Translations under genes and position numbers: made by a program
Part shown: piece after piece, positions 34,110-44,139 of the stretch
Layout: each line of letters begins with the position of its first letter
Numbering within the stretch: position 1 is the stretch's first letter
Source: Gambelia wislizenii
Taxonomy: Eukaryota > Chordata > Lepidosauria > Squamata > Crotaphytidae
DNA length: 64,000 nt
Assembly (NCBI GenBank): GCA_030847615.1
Contig: JAUMIR010000003.1
Coordinates: 26,093,501-26,157,500, forward strand
Direction of reading: 5' to 3'
The notes under the pieces: model-generated
What the model saw: only the letters and a program-made list of their open reading frames with translations
Told to the model about the DNA's origin: nothing
The model's database searches: none

Positions 34110-35215
34110 GGAACAAAGTTGTTTTATTGCTGTAATGAATAATGTTTACTGGATACGTTGAAAAGTTACCTTTAAAGAACATTTTAGATGAGTTGAGCTG
34201 AAATGCTATGAGTACCAAGAAACTAGTTAGCAGGGTTTTTTTTAAAAAAGAATTGGTTGTGTCTCAGTGGAATATAACACGGTCATATTCAAAAATTTGA
34301 TGGCAAGGACTATGGACTTTGATTTTTTTTTAAGAGGCAGCAGCCCCTGTTTGTAACACATCTTCTCCAATATCTCCATTATCTACTGACCACTACTTAA
34401 TGGTCATGTGGTGCTAGGAAAATTTATACAAATATATTCAATTTATTAATTGATCAAAAGGAGACTGATACATCAAAGGAAATTATTTAATTGATTGAGA
34501 TATAATTAATGAATAACTTAGAATAACCCAATTCCCAGGATCTAGGACATGACTTCATGTATGATTGCAAATTTAAATTAAGAGAGAGTGAATTAAAAAT
34601 AGAATTTTCCTCAAAGCCCCCCAAGAATGGAGTGTCCAGTCTTCAGTCATTTCCAGCAGAGCTGAAATAAATGTTCTCCCCCAGACCACCCTCACAACTG
34701 TCCTTTGCAAATTTTATATGTCAAATATTCTCCAGCTCTTCTAACCAAACATTTGCTATCGGTATGGACATAAAATAAGATTTGATTTTAATGTTTAGTA
34801 TCTGACAGCTGATATTTGTCAGTATTTTCTAGCTGACATGGAATGGTGTGTAGTGTTCAACAGGATTGATACATACAATAGTATATCACAATTGCTTTCC
34901 AGAAGCTACATTGGCTTCTGCAGTGGTGTTTTTGTGCTTTGGCTCCTAGGAACTCTAAGCAATTTTCTGCTGTTAGACAAGACTTTCTGTACCCCTGGAA
35001 CATTCTGAAAACCAGCCTGACGTGGTGTGTATCTCATGGAGACTGCAGGTGGAAAGGAGACACAATGGAAATCATAGACTGTCTCCTGCACAAATGTCTT
35101 TTGACTTGCTCTAGACAGTTTGTATGAAAGCCTGTGCAATTGATATAAATGCTGCCTTGAAGACTTAAATAATGAAGAGGTGGAATATAAATCTATTAAA
35201 TCCAAATCATTTCTC
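34110..35215. other. No gene seen
   Basis: Unassigned AT-rich sequence. The 99-residue minus-strand ORF at 34906-35205 has no domain. Confidence 0.4.
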
Positions 35216-35217
35216 TC

Positions 35218-35338
35218 TGGCTTTTCTTTGCAAACGAAGATTCAGGAAGGACTCATCCCACACTTTCTGCAAGCGCGCTGATGACTAGAAAGGCCAATCT
35301 GAGATAAACAAGTCCGGTTGCAGAAAGCACAGCAGAAG
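35218..35338 (-). mobile_element. LINE 3' end with zinc-finger motif, copy 5, short
   Basis: A 120-base 3' terminal piece from the tail (TCTCTGGCTTTTC) to GCACAGCAGAAG, where it stops and the shared flank of copy 6 begins. Same orientation as copy 6. Confidence 0.75.
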
Positions 35339-35392
35339 AAACTGAGGACTTTATCAGACCAGGCAAATATGGCATCATAACAATGCCTCTCT
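35339..35392. mobile_element. TIR-element end joined to a LINE tail
   Basis: This 54-base stretch (AAACTGA, then GGACTTTATCAGACCAGG, GGCATCATAACAATGCC) is nearly identical to 2268-2315, including AAACTGA outside the TIR. No matching right end of the TIR element was found nearby. Confidence 0.65.
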
Positions 35393-35990
35393 CTCTCTCT
35401 TTCTGGCTTCTCTTCGCAAACAAAGATTCAGGAAGGACTCATCCCGCGCTTTCTGCAAGCGCGCTGATGATTAAAAAGGCCAATCCGAGATAGACAAGTC
35501 CAGTTGCAGAAAGCACAGCAGAAGGTTTCCTTGGGTGATGTTTCTGGGTTGTGATTCTTTCTGCGTTGTTGTTTATCTTCAAGACTTGTTCGGCATGAGT
35601 TCTCAAATAAGGCTGCAGCATTGTGGATAGTGCGTCTCCATGCTTCCCGATGTGAGGCCAGGGTGGACCATTGTTGGTGATCAATTTGGCCAAGCCTGAG
35701 ATGTTGTTTCAGGAAGTCCTTGGATCGCCTTTTTTGGAGCGCCCCTCTTACGCTGACCTGTGGTGAGTTCACCATAGAGTAGTATTTTTGGGAGGCGGTG
35801 GTCCTCCATCCTAGAAACGTGCCCTGCCCAGCACAGCTGTGTTCTCAATATCATGGCCTCAATGCTGGTGATCCCTGCTTGCTCAAGGACAGCAACATTC
35901 GTCACATAGTCAGTCCAGTGTATATTTAGGATTGTGCATATACAGCGCTGATGAAAGCGTTTGAGGAATCGTAGGTGGTGGCGATAGGTT
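35393..35990 (-). pseudogene. LINE 3' end with zinc-finger motif, copy 6, longest
   Basis: The longest copy. On the minus strand it starts upstream with the TILNIHW-like segment, then DYVTNVAVLEQAGITSIEAM, LRTQLCWAGHVSRMEDHRLP, KILLYGELTTGQRKRGAPKK, DHQQWSTLASHREAWRRTIH and the C-terminal FCCAFCNWTCLSRIGLFNHQ. The WAGHVSRMEDHRLPK motif is known from the C-terminal region of several animal non-LTR retrotransposon polyproteins. The polymerase core is missing and one frame change lies near 35690. I do not assign the clade. Confidence 0.75.
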
Positions 35991-35994
35991 ACCC

Positions 35995-37110
35995 ATTGCT
36001 AGTAAAAAGCAAAACCTATTTAAGGCCTTTCTTCCTGGAGACCCTTAACTGGAAGCATCACTCCTCATACTTCTGCACTCTTCTTTCCATCAAGGATGCT
36101 TATTGGTTCAGGAGGGAACCACCCAAGGGATCCTTGCTCTTCATAACTTCTCTCCTCCTCCTCTCCCTCCCTCCCCTCCATGTACGAGGGTGCTTTACAC
36201 AAGCGGTTTTCAATGGTTAATTTGACAGTGCTCTGTTCTCAAGCTTCCAGCCTAAAAAGACACAACACGAAAGGAAAAGGGGATGGCAGTGGGCAAGGGG
36301 GTAAAGTCCAGCAGATGCTGCCTACTGTTCTCTCCCTCTGAGACCCCAACAGTGGGAGTTGGGATGGAGGGAGGACCTTTCATCAGCTGCTGGGCCTAGG
36401 CATGATGGAGTTGCGCCTGCCTGTTCTTCCCTCCTAGCCTCTTCCTCAGATTGCAACAGGACTTAGCTTAGCTATCTCTAGGTTATGTCCAGTAGATTTA
36501 CCTATGGCTAGCTGTGTGTTGCATGAAACATGGCTAATAATAGGGTAAGATTAGAATGCCAGAGGCAAGACATCTGCATTAAAAAGGAATCTTTCTGTAC
36601 TGACTTTGCCAATATAGCATTTCCAGCAACTTAGGAATTGGCACAAGCAATAATATATTCTTATGATATTAATATAACATGTCTGCCAGTTTTATGGGTT
36701 TTAAATGGAGGGGGAAATTACTTCATTCCCCCTTTTTTTAAACCATACCTTGAAAAATCATGACCAGTATTAATAAAGCATCGAGATCTCTGTATATATG
36801 AAGGATGGAAGCTTAAGATTTTTTTTTTAAAAAAATCAGTTATTGATTAGAAGTCTTTTTTGTCCATTAAAATAATAAAATGCAGCAATACTATGATGCT
36901 AAAAATACAAAGCTCTAGGAGGGTACCCACTGAGATTTTGATAATCAAACTATTTACTCCAGAATGCCACCACTGATGTTAGATTTCAATGCAGTAATAA
37001 AGTTTGACCTTATGTTGCTTGCTGCTTCAGTATTTGCTTACTCCAAGCTTTTCCAAGCTGGTGCCCTTTGGATATATTGGTCTACAACACAAAGGTCTGT
37101 GTGATTATGG
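35995..37110. other. No gene seen
   Basis: Unassigned sequence, no recognised repeat apart from short poly-T/A runs. Confidence 0.4.
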
Positions 37111-37113
37111 GAT

Positions 37114-37985
37114 ATGTTGTTGTTGTTTTTGTTGTTGTGTGCCTTCTAGTTGTTTCCTACTTATGACAACCCTTAGACAACCCTATCACGGGGGGGGGGC
37201 GCTGTCTAAACAGTGAAAATAATACTCATAGAATTTGCTTAGAATGTGACCTGTCCTAATGGGATCCCACATAGTTCCACCATATTCAGAAGGAGGGGGG
37301 TGAAACCCACTGTAAACTCCTCTGGGAAAGCCTCCAGGGCTTTCCCCAAAGTTTTTGAAAAACACTGTAGAGAATGCGCATCGTCAATCATTAGGACAGG
37401 CATAGTCCCAGAAAAGTGGGAGTAGAAGGCTGCTTGGCTGGATGGGAGCAGGGGGCAGTGCTTGCTAAGGAGGCCAGAGCCCCTGAACCGCCATCTTGGA
37501 TTTTCATCTTAGCGATTGTTTGCTGAGGTTATGAAACATCCCTTTTATTTTTTATGGTTATTTAGGTGGAATAGCACACTATCACACATCCATACCTTAG
37601 ATATGCCTTAAAAAAACCCCATTTGGTGGCAGCAACTGGTAAAAATAAAAGCACTAGTCATGGCTACCATTTTGAATCACAGGCTTGCCCATTAGGACAG
37701 TAAAAGCAGATAGCCTTGCATGCTTGCAATTTTGCCAAAACTCGTTAAGACAGGTTGATCCTGCTTCAAATTTGCGTGAGTTTGCATCAATCCACATTTT
37801 CCTCCTTGCATAGAGGGGCCCAGGGTTTTCTTGGAAAGAGTTGTTCAGAATGGGTTTGCCTTTGTCTTCCTTTGAGGCTGAGAGAGTGACTTGCACTGGG
37901 CTTCCATGGGTGAGGGGAGATTTAAACCCTGGTCCCCAGAGTTGTAGTCCAATGCTCAAACCACTACACTGTGTTAGCCCTCATG
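37114..37985 (-). mobile_element. Sauria-type SINE, split by a TIR element
   Basis: The tail part (37114-37189) has (TTG)n, GTGTGCCTTCTAGTTGTTTC and CAACCCTATCACGGG. The body and head (37822-37985) have AGGGTTTTCTTGG, CTTTGAGGCTGAGAGAG, and the tRNA-like end CAATGCTCAAACCACTACAC. The order is continuous once the insert is ignored. Confidence 0.75.
37190..37821. mobile_element. TIR element related to 19428, inserted in the SINE
   Basis: It shares ATGGGATCCCACAT, CAGAAGGAGGGGGG, AATCATTAGGACAG, GGCAGCAACTGG, and GCATCAATCCACATTTTCC with the element at 19428-20343. It lacks the SINE found in that copy. The ends are blurred by a G-run on the left and a GGGGCCC run on the right, so no target duplication is claimed. 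Confidence 0.65.
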
Positions 37986-38159
37986 GGATGTGTAGTACAA
38001 TGCAGTTAGTGTATATCAGCTTGGGGAAGACTAGTGTGCTGGAAACAGTTGCCTAAGATCTCACAATGGCAGATTTCTTCTTCAGGCATAGTACTGTGAC
38101 ATGCTGGACAGTGTCCAGGGCAATCCAAAACCCTTGCTGATATCACCAAGTCATAATGT

Positions 38160-38640
38160 TCGAAGGTACCTCAGAGGCCATATAGGTCAAACTCCTGCAA
38201 TGTAGGAATACACAGCTAAAGCACTCCTGAGAGATGACTATCCAACCTCTGTTTAAACACCTCCAAAAAGGAGAGTCCACCACACTCCAAGCCAGTCTAT
38301 ACCAATATCAAACAGCTCTTACAGTCGGGAAGTTCTTTCTTAGGTGAAATTCTTAGGTGGAATCCCTTTTCTTCCAAGTTGAATCCATTGGTTCATGTCC
38401 AAGCAGAAGACAAGCTTGTTACATCTTCTATATGAGATCCCTTCAGCTATTTAAAGATGGTGATCATATCACCTCTCTTCTCTTCTCCAAATGAAACATC
38501 ATTTCCCTAAGCCTAAGACATGTTCTAGTTTACCAATATCCTCCTTGAACTGTCATGCCAAGAACTGAACACAGTATTCCAGATGAGATCCGATCAAAGC
38601 AGAATAGAGTGGTACTACTTGTGTCCCTCTATCTGGACAC
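38160..38640 (-). mobile_element. Old CR1 LINE 3' end
   Basis: The reversed CR1 ORF2 end is readable: CAACCTCTGTTTAAACACCT, TTGAATCCATTGGTTC, CTTTTCTTCCAAGTTGAATC, and CAGAATAGAGTGGTACTAC. Many stops and small indels show it is old. Confidence 0.75.
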
Positions 38641-38659
38641 AATGTTGATCTAGCCTTCG

Positions 38660-39270
38660 GACTAGGAACAAGTCAAAGAGGAGGAGGAGGAGGAGGAGGA
38701 TAATGATGACACTATGGCCTCCGATGGTTTCATGTAGATGTTAAAAAGGAAGGAGATATGCATAAATAAATCCAAAGGCAAGTGAAATGTTCATGAAGTG
38801 GAATGAACAATCTACTCTACTATAGTAGCAAAAACTGCTGAGAAGTCCTGGAGAACCAGGATAATTGCATCCCCCATCCATTCCCCGGTGTGTCATCTGT
38901 TCCCAAACTAGGCTGAAGGCCAGATTGGAACCTATCTCAATAAATCCATAGCACAACTACTCCAAACAAACAAACAACAACCCCCTCCCCCAAAAAAACA
39001 CAATTGGAGAATTCCACTGTGAATATTGGGCAAAACACTTCCCCCTAATTTCCTTACAGGTATTTGGCACACAGATGTTGGGAAGATAATTTTCACCCAT
39101 TTCTCCCTTCCTAATGAAAAATAGACCAGACTCCTTTAATTGGCTGAGAGACTTATTTATTACAGTAAGTAAAATGGGTGTTGTAAGCAGCATGCTGCAA
39201 GAGTCTTTTATGCTGAAGCCAGAATGAAACAGCCCTGACTGCAGCATAAGTAAAGTTTCAGGCTGGCTGG
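38660..39270. other. No gene seen; (GGA)n at about 38676-38700
   Basis: A short purine (GGA)n repeat and otherwise unassigned sequence. Confidence 0.45.
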
Positions 39271-39279
39271 ATGTCTCTT

Positions 39280-39560
39280 TCTGTCAGATGCCATTGTGTC
39301 AGACTCAAAGCCATTTGTCATCCCTGAATTTCATTATCTGCTCCTTCCCTGTCTTTCAGTCTCACTTTGCTAGGACATTTGTTCACCGTTGACCTCCCTG
39401 ACAAATAATACACCTTAATTATGTTGGCAAGAGGGGATATGTCATTCCTGGGCCACTTTAATTGTCTATCCTACAAGCGTCCTGCTGCAGCATGTAGCTT
39501 CCATGGTATTTTGACCACTCCAATTGCGTGGCTATCCCAGGTTTTCCTTTTGTCTGGGAG
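39280..39560. other. Candidate conserved non-coding element
   Basis: The block is free of repeat signatures and low-complexity runs, with TAATACACCTTAATTATG, CACTTTAATTGTC and CTGCTGCAGCATG. Inferred from composition only; comparison with other reptiles would decide. Confidence 0.3.
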
Positions 39561-39564
39561 GTCA

Positions 39565-40570
39565 AAATAAAGCACAACTTACATAAATAACATGGGAGGC
39601 TGCATTACTTCTGTAATTTCTATTTTATTCCACACTGTTTGGCATATGTATGAAACAATCTGGTATGATCTTTTCATTGTTAAAAGGAAACAAATTGTAT
39701 TTAAAAAAAAATACCCATACAGATAGTGGCTTTATCTTTAAAAATTGCCATGGTAGCAGGGATAGACTCATCAGTCTATTTCTGATCCATGTGACTTTTG
39801 TGTCTGTTTATTCACCAGCCCATTCCACCTATTCCTTCATTTCATCTACAGATTTATTAATTTTCAAATCTAATTTTAATTTGCATGAAAATAAATGTTT
39901 AAATACATATTTATGAATGCATTTGCTTACAAAACGTGCACATCTCAGTGTTTTCTCTCAAATGATGCATTGCTAAATGTATTTTATCTAAAAAAATATG
40001 CATTTCAAAATGCATTTGAGCTGAAGAGAGCAACTAAATCACAATCAAATGGACAACTACACGGATCTGCACATTTGTACACAAGATGAGTATAAGATTA
40101 GATTGCATCAGATTGAACAGGGAATGAATACCTCAAACATTTCTACAACCATTCCTGTGGCTATTATCTTTGTGCAATGTGTTGTTTGCAAAATATCTTA
40201 TAATTTATCATCTCTGTGCCTGCACAACAACCTTGTAAGGTGAATACCTTTAGATGTTATAAAGAAATGAGACAAAAATGTTGAATAGTTTATATTCCTC
40301 CTCCTCATAGGTCTGGCTTTTCTCCAGAAGCCAGTAGTGTGGTTTCTCTTATACTTTAAAGGGAAGAACAAACCTTTGTAGTTAAACAAGCTACAATTCA
40401 GGGCAGAATTAGTGCAGGCCTGTAAACAAGACTCATCTGGTTCCCTATGAAAAGTAAAATATGCAGGTGACCAAAGAAGCTTCACAAAAGTATTTGTTCC
40501 TTCAGTTTACACATGCATTCAAATGACTAAAAGAGGGTTGTAGTTTGGCCTCTTTGTTTGGTGAAAATCA
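39565..40570. other. No gene seen
   Basis: Unassigned AT-rich sequence. Confidence 0.4.
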
Positions 40571-40574
40571 TTGG

Positions 40575-40860
40575 TGGGGAAACAGTGACCCACCAAATTC
40601 TTAGGTCCCAGTCCCATCATCCTTGATCACACTGGAACACAGTGCCTCAGAGTATGGTGGAGTCTCCATCTTTGGAGGTCTTTAAACAGAGTCTGGATGG
40701 CCATCTGTTCGGCATGCTTTGAATGTGTATTCCTGCATGGCAGGGGGTTGGACTGGATGGCCCTTGTGGTCTCTTCCAACTCTATGATTCTATGACCATG
40801 GTGGATGATGGGAGTTAAAGTACAACAACATCTGGAGGAACCACAAGTTTTCTAGCCTAC
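40575..40860. mobile_element. hAT-like MITE split by CR1
   Basis: Left arm GAAACAGTGACCCACC and CCCAGTCCCATCATCC, right arm GGATGATGGGAGTTAAAG and CAACATCTGGAGGAACCAC. The arms would pair if the CR1 between them were absent. Confidence 0.55.
40632..40795 (+). mobile_element. CR1 3' end inserted in the MITE
   Basis: It starts GGAACACAGTGCCTCAG and ends CAACTCTATGATTCTATGA, with the last 40 codons of ORF2 and the CR1 3' UTR and tail. It is 5' truncated. Confidence 0.8.
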
Positions 40861-40864
40861 AGTT

Positions 40865-42300
40865 GACAGGGATGATGTGGCTGATGTTCTGAAAGAAAAT
40901 GAAATCATTGTCCCAAGAAAATTATTTTATTAAGTTGCTTCATGTGATATGATATAGCTTTCATAGAATTCAATAAGCTTTTTAAAATGATTGGCTAGCT
41001 TTCAAATGATTTCAAATAAAGTATAAAAAGTAATACATTAGAGGAATGCTAAGATTACTGAATTTCTAGTAGCAATTAGAGTTGACCAACTGGATAAGTG
41101 GAATTTGCATACGTGTTGACTTATTGCATTTACATTAATTTAATGGATCTGTTCTAGTTGGGATAAACAGCTGGATTTAGACCATGATATTTAGCAATGG
41201 TAATAATAAGTATAAATAGAAACCACAGGAAAAACTGATTCTTTTATAGGCATTCAGCTTTTTTGATTTGATTGTTATTTTTTTAAAAAAACTCTAGTAC
41301 AGTACTATAAGAAAAGAATTCACATTTTATGGCTCCAGACTGAAAACTAAAGAGGACTCCTGTACTTTTATTGTTTGTGTAGAAGAGGGAATTTCAGTAG
41401 GTGTTCCTTGTTACCTGGTTGTGTGAAAAGCAACACCTGCAGAAATTCTCTTTTCTACACAACCATTAAAAGTACAGGAACATTCTCCAGTTTTCAATCT
41501 GGCAACCCTGTATTGAATAGACTGCTGATGGAATTAATATGTTTGCCATTCAATAGTGTCAAGTTAGCTTCTTTGACCATTAAGATCTTCAAGACCAAGT
41601 TATGGACTGAATCAATATATAAAAATGAAGTGCATTGTCTTTATTTTAGGAATGATATCAAGGTTACCCAAAATTCACTTCCTTGTGGATCTTTTAAGCT
41701 GTAATCCTATACACATTTACCTGAGGGTAGATCCCTCTGAATTGAGAGGGCCTTACTTTTGAATAAGTAAGAATGGACTGTGCTGTTAGACATATTTCAT
41801 CAACTAGATAAAAGCAGTGGACAGGGTTGAAATAACGGCTTTAGTGATTATACTGCAGACCTTTTGCTTCTTAAATTTCTTGTAGAAAATATGTGGTTAA
41901 GCATACAAGTTATATAAATGGGGAAGAAAGAAACTTAATAGATTTACAGAGAATTGAAATGCTTTTACCATACTTCAGAATATTAAGGTCTTCCATTTGA
42001 TATGCTGTGATAAGAATAATACAAGATAAGTATTATGCATTTTACAGAGATGTAGCTTGCTGTTAATACAACTAGACTACTGTTTTTAATTTATCTAAAT
42101 TTTTGAAAAAAAATGTTTTCAGAAGGGTCAAGATAGCAGGTTCTAGAATAGTACCAGACAATGGTCATTTTAGCTGGAAGGCTTTGGAAGCTGTATCCCA
42201 AAACAGAAGTTTTCCGAAGTTCTGCTTGGAATAAGGCGGCTTTCTGCAATTCTGCAAACTGTTTCCATTAGGTCCTTTTGTAGAACAGTCCAGAATCCTC
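40865..42300. other. No gene seen; short palindromic MITE at about 41699-41785
   Basis: The MITE part reads TGTAATCCTATACACATTTA, CTCTGAATTGAGAGGGCC and AATAAGTAAGAATGG. The rest is AT-rich unassigned sequence. Confidence 0.4.
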
Positions 42301-42309
42301 TGGTACAAG

Positions 42310-42535
42310 TCTCTGGCTTTTCTTCGCAAACCAAGATTTAGGAAGGACTCATCCCGTGCTTTCTGCAAGCGCGCTGATGACTAAAAAGGCCAATCCGAGA
42401 TAAACAAGTCCGGTTGCAGAAAGCACAGCAGAAGGTCTCCTTGAGTGATGTTTTTGGGTTGTGATTCTTTCTGCATTGTCGTTTCTCTTCAAGACTTGTT
42501 TGGCGTGAGTTCTCAAATAAGGCTGCAGCATTGTT
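42310..42535 (-). mobile_element. LINE 3' end with zinc-finger motif, copy 7
   Basis: It starts at TCTCTGGCTTTTCTTCGC (short tail) and ends at GCTGCAGCATTG. The terminal part of the protein frame is open. Near-identical to copy 4. Confidence 0.75.
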
Positions 42536-42628
42536 TGTTTAAAATGTTTTTGTAGCACTGTTCGTTGAGTCCAGTTTCAAGGCAGTAAAAACAGTTTTCT
42601 TTGTTCATTTTGGGCAAAGTCAATGAGA

Positions 42629-42906
42629 ACTCCACCCAGTGACAAAGGGATTCCCAGCAGGCAATGGACCATTAGCTAAATAGACACTAAACCTCCTTGC
42701 ATATCTCTACCCAGGAACTAGCCATCCAAATACACAAAGGTACATATCTTCTCCAACAGGGACTCACAGTATATAAACCCCACATGCACTCCTACCCAAC
42801 CATTTTCTGAAGATGCCAGCCGCAGATGCAGGCAAAATGTCAGGAATAAACTCTTCCAGAACATGGCCTCACAGCCTGGAAAAAAAAAAACCATGAAAAA
42901 CCTATG
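42629..42906 (+). mobile_element. Penelope-like 3' end with target duplication
   Basis: AATGAGA flanks both sides (42622-42628 and 42907-42913). It starts ACTCCACCCAGTGAC and ends CCTATG, with the module CTGAAGATGCCAGCCGCAGA and a poly-A run before the end. It matches the right arm of the dimer at 30342-30666 from the point where that arm reads ATTCCACCCAGG. Confidence 0.7.
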
Positions 42907-42914
42907 AATGAGAG

Positions 42915-43505
42915 AGGTTGCTCACTTTCTCCTCTGCATTGCCAGATGGACTTTGGTGTGGCTTGTGATAGTTTGCTGGCAAACTGACTGAACAAAGTAC
43001 TAAATGCCTGCTACTAAGGCATCTTTGTTAATATGTAAAATTTATTTAGATCGGTTTCCTATTTGATGAAAGGCTGTCCACTCCGGGTCCACATTCAAAA
43101 TAAAATTCCATGCAAAGGTGGTGGAAGGGCTTTGAAGCAGCCATCAAGTTGGACAGCAAACTGAGCCTCCTCACACTCTTTACACTTTAGTGAGAGCTAC
43201 TCTCTTTTCATTTAAATTATGATGAGTGTTTCTGAATAGTAAACATAGCATACACAAATGATATGCATATCTGTATCTTCTTTTGTCCTCTTTTCTACTG
43301 ATGTGTATGTGGCAATCCTAAACTGCCTACAGTTTCCCAGTATCAGGGAAAGGGCAGAATAAACAAATGAGATGATGATGATGATGATGGCGATGAGCAT
43401 GCCACATTATCTGACTGATTCCTAGTTTCTTGGATAGAATCTGAATTATTGATAGTCCAGAGGTCTAGCTGGTAACATTTAGTAGGCTGTAAAACCAATT
43501 TGTTG
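42915..43505. other. No gene seen; (GAT)n at about 43369-43390
   Basis: A LINE-like 3' end phrase (AACTGCCTACAGTTTCCC and AAAGGGCAGAATAAAC) precedes the (GAT)n run. Otherwise unassigned. Confidence 0.4.
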
Positions 43506-43510
43506 TGAAG

Positions 43511-44130
43511 ATGGTGGTGGTGTGTGCCTTCAACATATGGTGACGCTAAGGTGGTTTTCTTGGCATGATCTGTTTAGAGGGAATTTGCCATTGCCTTCCT
43601 TTGAGTCTGACAGAGTGTGATTTGTTGTCATGAGCTGTTGTCTATAGACTCAACAGGCAACAGCTTCAGGTTTAAAAAACAGTAAGCTTTATTACACATA
43701 GAGGCTCTACAGAGTTACTAGCTCAAGGTTGTTTCTTAGAATGAGGAACAAAAGGAAATACAAAGATATAAAAATATTTACAAGAATGCAAGTGTGGTGT
43801 GGCTTTCATTCATTCGTCTGTTTAAACCTTTTACAATCCTTTCTCACCTGTTGCCTCCCCCCCCCCAACCCACTTTGTTATTTTGAATTCTTTACTATTT
43901 GGCCTGTTTCTGAAGGGATGCAATTCAGGGAAGCAACTCAACTCTCACATAGGCAGAGGCAATGCAATGCTACTTTGCACGTAGTAAATGTCGGGTAAAT
44001 GGCAGGAATGACCTGTTCCTGACATTTGTCCAAGTTCACTCAGTGGATTTCCATGGCCTGAGAGGGGATTTGAACACTGGTCTCCCAGAGTGCTAGTCTA
44101 ACACTCAAACCACTACATCATGCTGGCTTT
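43511..44130 (-). mobile_element. Sauria-type SINE, split by a solo LTR
   Basis: 43511-43625 carries the tail half (GTGTGCCTTCAACATATGG, TTTTCTTGGCATGATCTG, GCCTTCCTTTGAGTCTGAC) and 44030-44130 carries the head half (GTTCACTCAGTGGATTTCC, GGTCTCCCAGAGTGCTAG, ACTCAAACCACTACATCATG). The join would be seamless. Confidence 0.8.
43626..44024 (-). mobile_element. Solo LTR with 5-bp target duplication
   Basis: The 399-base block starts TGTCATGAGC and ends TTCCTGACA, with the inverted ends TGTCA and TGACA. TTTGT flanks both sides (43621-43625 and 44025-44029). A polyadenylation signal is at 43688-43693 on the minus strand, so it is transcribed leftward. This is the product of recombination between the two LTRs of an endogenous retrovirus or LTR retrotransposon; no internal genes remain. 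Confidence 0.8.
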
Positions 44131-44139
44131 TGACACCAA

